Source of the DNA: Delphinus delphis
Lineage: Eukaryota > Chordata > Mammalia > Artiodactyla > Delphinidae
NCBI RefSeq assembly: GCF_949987515.2
Contig: NC_082684.1
Location: 117,532,080-117,596,079 of the forward strand
Length of the DNA: 64,000 nt
Reading direction: 5' to 3'
Part shown: piece by piece, positions 45,160 to 57,335 of the stretch
Layout of the letters: each line of letters begins with the position of its first letter
Position numbering within the stretch: the first letter of the stretch is position 1
Program-made: the position numbers and the translations under genes
The notes under the pieces: model-generated
The model's input: only the letters and a program-made list of their open reading frames with translations
Databases searched by the model: none
What the model was told of the DNA's origin: nothing

Positions 45160-47895
45160 ACGTATTTCAGAAATCACTGTGTTCATCACCAAATTAGAAT
45201 GTTGGTTCTTTCCCCCTGTCTTTTTGGGGAAGAGGGAGAGAAGATTAGCTTAAGAACATAAATAGACATCAAGACTGAAGGTGATAGAAATTAAAGAATG
45301 CATGTACTTTCCAGTGGGCCAACAGGATTGTTGCACAAGTTTGTGATGTGGTCTTGTATCCCTTTAGAACTATGGGACAAAGATGTGAAAAGTCACAGAA
45401 TGTAATGGAAGTCCTGATGGTGATAGAGTAAGTGAAGAGTGCCTATGCTGACCCAAGAGAAAGGTGCCTGTAAACAGTGAAAACACTATGCGAGCATATC
45501 TTTACAGAGGTTTCTCAAAGTAGAACAGATGTATCCTCAGCTTTAAGGCAGTATGGACGCATTGAGAGGAGACTTGATTTTGGAGAACGTAGCAGCACAG
45601 GGTGTGCATGAACAGGAAAGGGGCCCACTCTAAATTAAACATGAAGCGAGACCCTCTGGTGTCAGGGTCTTCATGATTTCTAACCATATTCCATAGGACT
45701 GAAGTCCTTAAAAGAATCCTTTTCGGAGGTCATGATCTTATGAGGTTCTAATGAAGTAATACAGTTTTCACTCTTCTAATGGTAGTTTAAGAGGTAGTTT
45801 GTAAGTTGGCTATACAGCATTACGAAACCAAGAAAGAGTTCCTTCCTTGAAAGGCTTGTCAGTTGAAAGGGGAAAGGTGTACTTCAATATGAAAACACAT
45901 TTTGTTGAAAGTTGCACTTTTTATCCCCTTTAAGTACTTCAGCAGAGTACATGTTTAATTTTCCTCATATCTTATTTACCTAGGAGCATATTAGAAAAAG
46001 ACAGGGTTAAAAAAAGAAAAAGAAGAAAAAAAAGCTTGCATCCTTAGGATGCCTTGATAACTGCACAGGGGAAAAAAGGCCTTTTTTACCTACCTCTGGT
46101 GGGGTTATCAGAATCAGATATGTTTTAAAACTCCAGGCCGGTGAAGTCTTCCTTGGAGTTTCTGCTCATTTGCAGTAGCAATCTCATCTCTCCTATCCCT
46201 AAACCTGAAACTGGACCAAGGGCAAAATCTATAAGGTTAACATCAGTTGAACGTTAATATGTGTATACCAAAGGGTATTTCAAAATAAATGCAAAATCAA
46301 GGCAGAAATACCATTTTCCCTTTTTTTGAAAAGTCATATAAACTTAATTTCTGTTAAGAGACTTAAGTCTCCTGATGGCAGTCACTGTGTTGTTCATTGT
46401 TATTCCAGTTCTTTAGTAATTCTGTTTAAACTGTGATTTTTTTATTGTTTTGGTGCAATATTTTATTATCCTTTAACCTCAGGATATTCAGACCAACAAG
46501 ATTGTGTTGCTGCTAAAAGACTGAGCAGTGTTTTTACTGTCCCTCTGTCCCCTCCTAATCACAGTCACATGTTCACTTGTTTTTACTTTAATCTGTTGGT
46601 TTTGTGAGCTGAGAGCATTTCTGTACACTAAGTAGAAGGGAGGTAGGGGTTCCCATGATAGAGATTTTGGACCAGCCCAGTACTTTGGTTTTCTCCATGT
46701 CCTGAGGGTTAGATCTGGAAACCCTGGTGCTTCCCATGCAGAATACTGTACTTCATTCAGCTGAACGATTAGCTTTTCTTTCAGTCAATATATTCCGTTA
46801 GAAAAATTTTAAGGTTAAATTATGTATGTAAAAATTAGCTGGACATTTGATCAGGGATTTTTATACAAACATTAGGTAAATGTACGCTTTTCACCCTTGG
46901 GTATACCTCTCTTCTCTGTAATCACATAAGCATCTTAAGCCGTTCTTTCATCTTTTAAGCCACTGAATGAAAATCACAATACAAACTGTTTTACCAATAA
47001 TTGTGGTACTGAAATTGTCACAAATCTTTTTTCCCTGCTTTGGTTTTTTGGTGATCTTTTATTTTGCTTTGTTTTTGTGTGTTTGGTAGCTATGTGCTGT
47101 CTAAACAGTTTTATTTTTACTTTAAAAAAAGATCACCTTCAGCTATTTCTTGACCTCTGAGTTGCAGTTTACATGTTTTGTCAAGACATTTTCCATCTCC
47201 ATGATACCAAAACAAAGTAAAAGAAACAAAACAAAATGGTATGGAGGAAGAGAAAGTTTAATTATCTATCTGGCTGCAAGTAGAAAAGCAGCTGCTTACT
47301 GGAATCCTTCAGTAGGATCGTTTTGTCACCTTTTTTAAAGAAATGAAGTGCACCTACCAAATTAAAACAAAGCTGATTTTTTAGCACTTACGAGAATAGC
47401 TAAAAGGTATGATTTGCCTTATTGAATTGATATTGGTACGTCTGACCTTAAGCAGTACGTTGAAACTGCATACCTGTCTATAATCAAATTATTTGATGAA
47501 GGTAGAAGATTCTACATTGGAACAGAGAATACTTGGGAATGAAGGTAAAAATTTAGCTGCTATTTGCTTGTTTATTCTCCTCTTGCTTAGTTTGCAAAGA
47601 AACTGTGGCCTTAGAATTTTCTTTTTGATGCAAAAATTTTGAAATTGAGAAAGTGCATCTTCTGGCACACAAAATTCTTCCATGGGCAGAACTTTACTTT
47701 CATGTTTTTGTTTTGCACAATAAACTCAATAGGCAGGGGTTATGTTTTTGATAAGTTAACTATGAAAGCTTTTTATTTTTATTATAAAAATGTAACAATT
47801 TAACCCGGGGGGTGGGGTGGGGAGATTGTATTTTGTACTCTTGTCTGAACCCCATGGGTTCCTTTTGTTAATAAAATGATTACACTGATGCTGTG
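45160..47895 (+). other. ARRDC4: ARRDC4 3' UTR
   Basis: About 2.7 kb of AT-rich, repeat-poor sequence lies between the stop codon and a good poly(A) signal. I recognise no SINE or LINE in it, which suits a conserved UTR. A purine-rich tract (AAAAAGAAAAAGAAG and similar) lies at about 46009-46034. An internal AATAAA at 46284 and another at 47719 could give shorter transcripts. Confidence 0.8.
47870..47875 (+). terminator. ARRDC4: ARRDC4 main polyadenylation signal (AATAAA)
   Basis: AATAAA is followed about 30-50 bases later by a GT-rich region (GTTTTGTTTTTTTG near 47906-47922), as expected downstream of a cleavage site. Cleavage is inferred at about 47888-47895. A second AATAAA at 47719-47724 is a possible alternative. 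Confidence 0.75.
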
Positions 47896-48984
47896 AGTTG
47901 CTAGTTTTGTTTTTTTGTTTTTGTAAGACTATGACTTAAATTGTTACAGACTTAAGGGAAGTCAATACCGTGAGACAAAATGTTACTGCTGTTGAGATCC
48001 TTTTGTAAATGTGTGCTATATCATCAGACCAGGCACAGCCCTGGTGGATTCTGAACCTGTTTTTATGATGGCCTCAGTTTCCCCCAAGGTAATCAGTTTT
48101 TAGCATTCTATGAAAAAGAGTAGTTGAGATGAGTGATTAAGCTTAAGCTATATTGGTCATTGAGAGGACGTTATCTCCATTTATTCTCAAATAATAATGA
48201 CCACTTCTTTAAAGCTTTCTGAGTTTTCATGTTTGTTTGACCAGAACCTTTCCAGGATTGATGTAGTAGGTCTGGTGGGCAGTCAGTGGACTCATACTGC
48301 AAAACACCCGTACGTAAGCCTCCCCTTTCCACGCACATATTCAAATGGACAAAAGTCATATATTTTGTACAGGGAATATGTAACAATATGTCATCTCAGG
48401 AAAACTGCCTTGACCCTCTGTCCTGGAAGATTTTAAATCTTAGCTAAGTGGTAACAATTAACCCAGGTAATTTACTCTCCAGGTTTTTATAATGTGTGAG
48501 ATGATGTTAAATAATTGTCTTTTCTGCATTCACATTTGCAATCAACATAAATCGAGATATTTGTCTCATGCAGTAAATATCGAGGCAAAATTTATAAGAT
48601 TACCATTAAAGTTTCTGTAGTTTGTATTGCAAAGTTTCAGGACATGGCAGTCTGGGACATAGCCCTTATATTACAAATGGGGATACCAAAACCCAGAGGT
48701 GTAACCTGAAAATTTGGCCTACATTCTTTGTAAGATTCCTGCTCACTCTAAAATTTCCTGATTCTACAACTTTAATAGAAGTTATGGAAACAGGAATTGC
48801 TTTAAATTACATACCTTAAGACTTGGCAGACCTGAATACTACTAAGCATATACTAAATCAAGAGTCTTCAGCATTTATATCTAAAAGCCCTGCCTCCTAA
48901 AAGGATGCCAGTCTTTGACTAAATTGCTTCATAAGTATGTTTGATTGGTAGCTAGAATCCTTTCTTCAGCAGAGGCATTTGTTT
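47896..48984. other. Downstream flank of ARRDC4, nothing recognised
   Basis: AT-rich, repeat-poor DNA after the poly(A) site. Confidence 0.5.
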
Positions 48985-49520
48985 CTAATTTTATAATTTG
49001 AAATAATTATAGGATCACAAAAAAGTTGCATTAACAGTACAGAGAGATCCTGTGTACCCATCACCCAGTCTCCCCCAACCGTAACTATAACACATTATCA
49101 ATATCCGGAAATTGACACTGACACAGTAAGAATTAACTAGAGTTCAAGCCTTCCTTGGATTTCACCTGTTTCTGAATAAACTCATTGTTCTCTTGCATGT
49201 TTTCCTATATAATTCTATGGCATTTTATTACATGTCTAGGTTCACATCACCACCACAATCAAGATAAAGAACTGTTCCATCACCACAAAGAAACTCCCTT
49301 GGGCTACCCCTAGGCAATCACACCCTCCCCTTCCCTAACCCCTGACTGAACTGTTCTCTATCTCTGTAATCTTCTCATTTTGAGAATGCTTAGATAAATG
49401 GGATCATTAGGTATGTACCTTTTGCAATTGCCTTTTTCACACTGCATAACACCATTAAGATCCATGCAAGTTGTACATATTGATAGTTTTTTCCTTTGTG
49501 TTTCAGCTGCAACATTTCAA
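48985..49520 (-). mobile_element. L1M-type 3' UTR fragment
   Basis: Pattern 'TATAGGATCACAAAAAAGTTGC..GTGTACCCATCACCCAGTCTCCCCCAA' followed by 'CATCACCACCACAATCAAGATAAAGAACTG' and 'GGGATCATTAGGTATGTACCTTTTG' resembles L1M 3' ends read in reverse. Confidence 0.5.
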
Positions 49521-52328
49521 AAGAAATATATCGGCTATTACTTAAAATGCCTTCTTGCAATTTTCAAAGAAAATATGTAACACGTGCACATGATACCTTT
49601 GTAAATATTGTTTTTACATTTGAGAACTACCTTTTATGTAGAAAATATTTAAATGCAGGTTTCCACAAACTTAGGGGTCATTTTCAGCTTGCCAAAGTCC
49701 GTGAAGTCTTTGAAGATAAATACAAAAAAATGCAAGGGCATTTGCTGCCCTCGGTTTACTCATTTAATAATATTTCCCTAATACCTCTCTACTAGTCTTG
49801 TACTGTCTAGGGGAAGACTTTTTCTTTAAAAAGTTACTTCCTGGTACTATAGCCATTTCCCACTGGGACCCCAGTACCATATCTATTTAATGACTAAAGG
49901 ACATAAAGTGTTCCAAAACAAAATGCTAACTTTACATATAGGAACTCCTTATAATAACAAAGATGTCCATGTTTTTTTATTTTGTCTTTTAGATGCCAAA
50001 ATCCATCTGAGTCCCTGAGATAAGCATTCTGTATATGAAAGCTTATCTGTATTAGCTTTCACTCCAAATATTCAGTTTTGACTGGACTGGTTTATTGAGT
50101 TGATTCAAGTAAAGTATAAAGGTTTATGATCTATAGTTAATTAGCTTCAAAATACGGTGCGCGCATGTGCGCGCACACAGAACAGTTTCTTGCCTGGAAA
50201 CTTCCCTCTGCAGGCAAGATGGGTATCAAAAGTTATATTTATGTATCTGGGAACTCAAAAGAGGGCACATTACCATCACCAAGTATCCCACTACTAGAAG
50301 ACAAAGGGTGAGCCTTCTTTTTGGTAGCTGATATACTGGTGGGCAGTAAACAGATAAGGGTTAAAGAAGCTTTCAACTAAACAATTCTATGTTTCATAAC
50401 ACACCCTGAGTCACTACAGTTCGGGAATTTGAAAGCAAAACCCTACTATTGAACCATAATAGTCCCTGGCATAATTCAGAAGGATCCATGAGCCCATGTG
50501 AGAAAATGTAAGAAGCTATACTGAATATTCACTATCTGAGAGCTTCACTGCAGATTAATTTTAATAGTTTCAAGAGAGTTAAGATTATGGAAAAACAGCT
50601 TAGGAACCTAAGCACTTTTACAATTTTTTTCCCTTGCGTAAATTAAAACATAAGTACATGTATGTGTATATATAGGAGGAGTATAATACCAAGCAAAATC
50701 TCTAGTTCATCTTCTTTAGGAGAGGACGAACTCAAAGATTCCTTGTAAATCTCTTAAGAGAACATACTTCTACAGAGGTGGATTTCAAAGCAAATCTCTG
50801 TTTATTATTCCATCCTCAATTCAACATCTGGCTCTTTTAGATAAATGCAGAATTCTAGGTACTAAGGGAAACTGTAGCAACAAACACCTACTTTTATCTT
50901 ACCTGACATAACAAAAAAACCTCCGTAACATGTCAAAAAGATAAACGCATAGGGCTGCAAACACCAACAGCTGCTCCTCTAAGAGAGTGGCAGGATCACA
51001 TCTGATAAGTGTGATGTTTTTATGAAAATTAATTGCATTGTACTTGAAACTATTTTAAAACAACCAGCTCCAGAATTGTCCTCCCAGAAATAAAACAAGA
51101 ATAATCCCTGATGCCAATGGGAAGATGTTTTAAATGGTATCTGCATTGAACAGAGGGATTTCTTAAGGTCTCAGATTTGCTTCTGACCACAATACAGAAG
51201 TCTTACAGGGGAGAACTGAGTTGGTGGTAGCCAGGCAAGCTGCATGTTTTTCCAGCCTCGCCCAGTCATAGATACCAGGTCTTTGACCCTTCAGCCTTAG
51301 CCTGGCTGGTTCCAAGATAAACTGTCCCTCAGCAGGCCTCAAGGCAGATGCTGGGAGCTGGGACGTGTCTCATTGCCCCAAGTCTGCTATGACCTGGCTC
51401 ACCCATCTGGCTCAGCCATCGCCTCTTGCTGACTGTGTAACTCACACGTAGAAATTTACAAGTGCTAGGAGGGAACACTTCCCCAGGCAGCAGCCTGCAG
51501 AGTTGAGACCCAGAACCTCAATTCCAACACCAGGACCCCCACAGGGAGAGGAAGGTACAAGAAATTCCTTAAAACAAATAATCAGGAGTGGCTGCCATCA
51601 GCAAAAGTGAGGGCTCCCCATATCAGATAAGTTCACTGAGAGGAAATTGTCTCTTTTGGTGTTTGGTTTTGGTTTGGGGTTTGGGTTTTGGTTTTGCACC
51701 TGATTTTTGTGAAGGAAGTTTATACTTCGGGAGCTTCTCCTCCCACCTAGCCAGAGCCTCAATGCCCTGCCCAGTGATTGCTTGTCCTCGCCCAGGGGGA
51801 ACAGGTTCTCCTGTTTGCCCAGGACTTTCCCCACGTCCCAGGACCCCCTTCAATCGCAAACTGGCACAGTTGGTCACCGTAGCCCTGCCCCACTATCGGG
51901 GGAAACCTGCTCTACCCCCCACTCCCGGACACACTACTGCAGGCCTTCACTGTGTCTTTGTCACTGTCTCTGCCCCTCCAGCACCAAAACCCTCCTACTG
52001 TCACCCAACAGCCCCGTGCAGCAGAGTGCCTTCCCCAAATGAACAAGGTCAAAGAAGCTCAAGACCTTTAAGCCATTGGGATTTGGACCGGGACCCCATT
52101 TGAGGCCAGCCAGATAGCTGATCCAGACTCCACCTCTCCCATCTCCTTCTTCTTTCTGCTGTGGAGGCCCCAGCTAGCCCAGGGCCAGCCTCTGGGCTCC
52201 CAGGGACCAGGGCCTGGCTCTGAACCATAGGTCACACCTCTGCAAGGCAAGTCACTTCCTCCCAGGCTTTGAGCCCTGTGCACAGACCCACATGGTCAGA
52301 GGCCACAGAGGTGCCCCTCATGCTGTCT
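49521..52328. other. Intergenic, little recognised
   Basis: Contains a TGCGCGCA pair at 50158-50175 and a G/T-rich telomere-like stretch at 51655-51697. A locally GC-richer zone follows at 51700-52300, whose 171-residue open frame (51588-52103) has no recognisable domain. No gene is supported. Confidence 0.45.
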
Positions 52329-52334
52329 TCTCGT

Positions 52335-52365
<31 letters not shown>

Positions 52366-52418
52366 GTGTGTCTCTCTCTCTGTCTCTCTCTCTCTGTCTC
52401 TCTCTCTCTCTCTCTCTT
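52335..52418. repeat. (TC)n microsatellite with GT interruptions
   Basis: About 84 bases of TCTC with several TGT/GTGTG breaks. Open frames across it on both strands are repeat artefacts. Confidence 0.95.
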
Positions 52419-55400
52419 CAGAAAGGAGGACCTGATTTCCCAAGAGCTTTGGGTCCCTTTCTTCCTCTTGCAGCTCTCCCGACAGCGACCTGGGTCTGGG
52501 GTGAGCTGGGGAAGCTGTTGCACAGGAGGAATGATCACTAAGTGCCATGGCATAATTATGCTCACAGGACATTTGGAACTCCTCTCTGGAACTTGCTCTC
52601 AGAGCCTGTGACACAGTCTTCTTAATATCTTTATGGTGAAAAGTCTTTATCTTTTGAGATTTGAACTGATGTTGTGAGACTGTCCAAAGACCATCCAGAA
52701 AGTAGCCTGGAGTGTGAAGCTGAGTGCTGGGTTTGGGGGCACTGATTAAATGGGCTGGAGCAGAGGTGAGGGACAGCAGTGAGCAGGGTGTCCTTTTGGG
52801 GTTTGACCAGCCGACTCTGAAAAATATGTCCAAATGTAATACCTTATTCATGTTTCACCTTACCTGGGTGTTCCCAGGTCCCATTAGCCTGTAGAGGAGA
52901 ACTAAGTCTCATGAAAAATAATATTCCCGTGTCACTCACTCTTACCCCAACTGGCTCTTCAAAAACCTTAGATTCTTGCCAAGTCCCTCTCTTACTCCTA
53001 GGAATTTCCCAAAGTCCCCATGAGTAAGTACCTTCCCACAACCCTGGTGTCACCTGTGATGCTCTGAAGGCTTCTGAGGTTGATTTTTACCAAGTGGAGA
53101 AGAACGATTTCTGCCATTTTGTAATTTGTTTTGTAAGAAGCCACCCCCAAAACAGCTTCTTGGGCCCTATGGCCCAAGTTTCCATCAAAGCTGCAGTTTT
53201 AGTTTTTGATTGGCATATGTCCCTCTCTGTAACACCTGGATGTGCCATGTTGGGACCAGGCTGCTGGCACAGTCAGGAGACCCATACGCCTCACAGTCTC
53301 GACTTCCTCTGAAGACTAAAGCTCTGACATTGGGCCAAATCTCTCTTCCCTGGTGCCCTCTTAACCGAGGATGGGTCTTTCTCCGCCCCCAGAAGTTCCC
53401 CAACCATGTCCCAGGCATCTGCTTCCACCAGTGAGCTCTGGCTCGGTGTCAAGCTGGGTCCCTCCATCTGCACCACGATAGGCAAACAGTCACAGAAAAG
53501 CAGGGTGAGCCAGAGCATGGCTGCAGGAGGGACTTAACACCCAGCCCCCGGAGGTGCCACCTGCCCCAGAGCCACAGACAACCAGTGGCCCCTTTCAATG
53601 AGAGACCGGGCAGAGGGACACACCAGACTATCCATAGGTTCTCTATCTGAAACACCTGGAGCCCACAGGTAAGCAGGGGACAGAGGACAGACGTATCTTT
53701 TGGAGGGGGAAGGGTTTCTGAACACGTGGGTGACTGTCCGGTGAGGGCAGGTCCAGGGGTCCCCAGGCCACTAAGGGAAAGCACAGGGTCACTTGCCAAG
53801 TGCTGTCAACAGGAGGGAACCAGGTACTGACGTGCCCACAGGCTTGCTTTACACTTCATCTCAATCCCCACTGCCCTTCCCACAGTGATGTGGGCTCATC
53901 AGGAAGCCTCCAATTCCCAGCTTGGACAGAACTGTGATAGAAATGCGGCACTTGTAATAAATCTCGCTGATGTAACTTTTTCCCTGTCTCCTTTTCACCT
54001 CTTCGGTTGGGGTTGAGAGCCTTAATCTCTCCAATGAGCTTCTCCTATAAAAGGCTTCCATTTGTGCTCAGCACAGACTCAGAAGCCCAGGGAATTTTTA
54101 CATTTATTACAGAAGGAGGCAAGCATCCATTCTGCCTGTTTCCATTAACACACACTGGCAATTAATGTGTTTGGTTCAAAAGCCTTCAAACATTTTTACA
54201 TCCATTTGCACATTTAAATGGCTCTATATAACAGTCAAGCAGGTGGTTAACTATATGTATATTAAATTCATAGAGAAACTGGTAATTTTCAATTATAAAT
54301 GTCAGTTCACAGTTTACATGATAAGAATTTTTTGAATAGACCCATTAGCTGATTTAGTTAGCCAGGGTTTTTATAAATCATGGTTTATTTGCTTATTCTA
54401 CTTATAAAGGAGGAATTTTCAGTGTTCTCCCATGAATCAATAAATATTTACTTTGGTCTTTATTCTGCCCAAATGCCAAATTTCACAATGGATGAAATAT
54501 CATTGGGGTTTCTTAAACAGCTGTTGGAATGCGGCTGTTTTATTAGTTGTTTTGTTTAATATTATTACACAGAAAATGGTTTAAAAGTTTTATTCATTTG
54601 CTATTAATTTGTTTTTTATGAATAAAGTCAAAATAGGGCTGAATCGCAGTTCCTTGTAATTTTACAACGTATTGTACTTCCCTAGTAATATGTCTTGACG
54701 ATAGAAATTTCCAAGCCCATGAAAAGCTGTCCCATTTCTCTAAATTGTATCCTTTAAAGCAAAACTCTGAAATATATAGCACTGGCTTGCACATAATAAA
54801 ATTTGATGATTTTGTTACCAGGGATAATATTTCTCTTTTCTAAGCAACAGAAATAATTTAAAAGCCTCTCATTTGGCTTTTACAGCACAAAAGGCAATGT
54901 GAGACACCAGATCTGGGGGACGGGTGGTGTGGGTAGATAATGAACTAGAGCTGAGATGCCCAAGGCCACACTGAGAAATACCCTTAACACTCTCTATCCT
55001 TGTGATTCCCTCAAGTCGTTCCTGGATCTCTCCTTTAAAAGCATGATCAGGCAGAAACTTTTCAGCCCCCAAACAGGTAAAGGGGACTACTGGAGGATTT
55101 TCAGGTAGTTTCCAAAAACTTGGAACCCCAGTTTACATGAACTCCCATCGAATCCCATGAACTCCTTAAACAATGTAAGAAATAGGAAAGCCCAAACTTG
55201 CTTCCTGTGAGTCCAGCCCTCTCCCTCTCTCCATCCAAGAGGAAACCAGGTCACCAGTGTTGTATGAATATCTTGTCTACATTTTCATAATCTTACTACA
55301 CCTCCCCTCCAAAAACAGCATAGGGAATGGCTGTGTGTATGTGTGTGTGGATGTTACACATAAATGCAGTCAAACTATTTTAGACCTCTGCAAGCAGCCT

Positions 55401-55521
55401 TTGTCAGTCTTTATCATTATCTGTTCTGTTTTCAGCATCTATGCTTGATGAAACATGTGGAGCAGGCGCATCGTTTTCACACGTTTATATTTCACTGCAG
55501 GAATATGCCATGATCAAATTG
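52419..55521. other. Intergenic, repeat-poor
   Basis: 52419-54080 has average GC and no recognised element. 54090-54830 is an AT-rich, repeat-free block with many TAAT and ATTA motifs that could be a conserved non-coding element. The rest is featureless. Confidence 0.4.
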
Positions 55522-55534
55522 AAACATACATTTT

Positions 55535-55622
55535 AAAAAAATTTTATTGAAATATAGTTGATTTACAGTGTTGTGTTAGTTTCAGGTGTACAGCAAAGTG
55601 ATTCATTATACTGAATATATCA

Positions 55623-55660
<38 letters not shown>

Positions 55661-56150
55661 TTTTTAAGATTCTTTTCCATTATAGGTATTGCAAGATATT
55701 GAGTAGAGTTCCCTGTGCTATACAGTAGGTCCTTGTTGGTTATCTATTTTATATATAGTAGTGTGTATATTTTAATCCCAAACTCCTAATTTATCCCTTC
55801 CCCCCTTTCCCCTTTGGTAACCATAAGTTTGTTTTCTATGTCTATGAGTCTATTTCTGTTTTGTAAATAAGTTCATTTGTATCATTTTTTTAGATTCCAC
55901 ACATAAGTGATATCATATATTTGTCTTTCTCTCTGTCTGACTTACTTCACTTAGTATGATAATCTCTAGGTCCATCCATGTGTTGCTGCAAATGGCATTA
56001 TTTCATTCTTTTTTGTGGCTGACTAATATTCCATTATATACATATATTTATATATTTCACATCTTCTTTATCCATTCATCTGTTGATGGACATTTAGTTT
56101 GCTTCCATGTCTTGGCTATTGTAAATACTGCTGCTATGAACATTGAGGTA
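55535..56150 (-). mobile_element. 5'-truncated L1 insertion, antisense
   Basis: 3' UTR, a (TA)n run at 55628-55658, then the end of ORF2 read in reverse, with [22 protein letters not shown] in the translation (56057 upward). Flanks AAACATACATTTT (55522) and AAACATGCATTTT (56151) differ by one base, marking the target duplication. Confidence 0.92.
55628..55658. repeat. (TA)n run inside an L1 3' UTR
   Basis: About 15 TA units in a row. Confidence 0.9.
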
Positions 56151-56163
56151 AAACATGCATTTT

Positions 56164-56830
56164 TTTGAGACTCCACATTTCCTACAGCCTCTCCAATACT
56201 TATTACTTCCAGTTTCCACTTTATGAAACAGTCCCTCATTATTTTAATTTTCAGTTTTATAATTACTCATAAGGTCCAGCAACATTTCATATGTTTATTG
56301 CCCATTTGGGTTTTTATCTTCTCTGACATCTCCTGTTCTTATTCTTTGTCCATTTTTTTTGTTTGTTTGTTTGTTTTTTTGGTTTTTTTTGCGGTACGCA
56401 GGCCTCTCACTGTTGTGGCCTATCGCGTTGTGGAGCACAGGCTCCGGACGCACCGGCTCAGCGGCCATGGCTCATGGGCCCAGCCGCTCCGTGGCACGTG
56501 GGACCCTCCCAGACCGGGGCACGAACCCGCATACCCTGCATCGGCAGGCGGACTCTCAACCAGTGCGCCACCAGGGAAGCCCCTCTTTGTCCATTTTTAT
56601 AATTAGTTCTTTTTTTCTTATTGAGTCATAGAATTCCTTATATATTTTACATCCTAAACTTGTTATCAGTTATATATGCTCAAGTATTTTGCTGGAAGAT
56701 CATTGTCAAATCTTTTATTTCAGATAGATACATCAACTAAAATACCCCTTTGAGCTTCTTACACGTAGAAATTTCTCTTACTACCATATTCATTTTATGA
56801 ATTGATAAAATAATTCATTTTATGTTCACT
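56164..56830 (-). mobile_element. Older L1 fragment, antisense, split by a SINE
   Basis: Reversed ORF2 3' patterns 'TTGCCCATTTGGGTTTTTATCTTC', 'TTATTGAGTCATAGAATTCCTTATATATTTT' and 'AACTTGTTATCAGTTATATATG'. A younger L1 lies at its left edge and a SINE lies at 56391. Confidence 0.65.
56391..56583 (-). mobile_element. Cetacean CHR-type tRNA-SINE with 15-bp target duplication
   Basis: A 192-bp body with a T/TTTG tail on its left. Flanks TCTTTGTCCATTTTT lie at 56343-56357 and 56584-56598. Confidence 0.95.
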
Positions 56831-57129
56831 TGCTAAGTCATTTTGCAGGGTTTTTTGAGTGCTATATCTCATGGGAAATCAACTGTGCTAGCTTTGGGGC
56901 AAAATAAGGATAAATAAGATGTTTACTTTCTAGTTGGGAACGTGACAACACCACAAATACCTAACATGCATGGTAAAATGTAATTTGAGCCATAAAAGAA
57001 TCCAGCTGAGAGAGAAAGTACTTCTGGCATTTCATGGTAAAAGTGGCAGGAGAATCTAACTTTGAAATGTGGTAGAAATTGGACATGCGAGGATAGGGTT
57101 CAGGACATGGAGCTGGAGATTTCATGAGC

Positions 57130-57335
57130 AAATATCAATCCATTTTTTGAACAAATGTTTTCCATATTTTATCTCATTTTAGCTTTAAGGTAATTCTGCA
57201 AAATAGTTTTGATCGTTGTCTTTTTCATGTGTGAGGAGCTGGGGTTAAGAGAGCTTAGGAAGGAAATTTGGCAAAGTTCTCAAAACTAGTTCACGTTGGA
57301 ATTTCATTCAAAACCCAGGTTTCCTTGACTTCATA
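57130..57335 (-). mobile_element. MIR SINE
   Basis: Reversed MIR pattern with 'TATTTTATCTCATTTTAGCTTTAAGGTAATTCTGC' and 'GTGTGAGGAGCTGGGGTTAAGAGAGCTTAGG'. Confidence 0.6.

Noticed and set aside
51588..52103. 171-residue open frame in a GC-richer zone
   Set aside because: There is no recognisable domain or splice context, and competing frames overlap on both strands. It looks like chance.
52296..52851. Arg/Glu-rich open frames
   Set aside because: They are translations of the (TC)n microsatellite.
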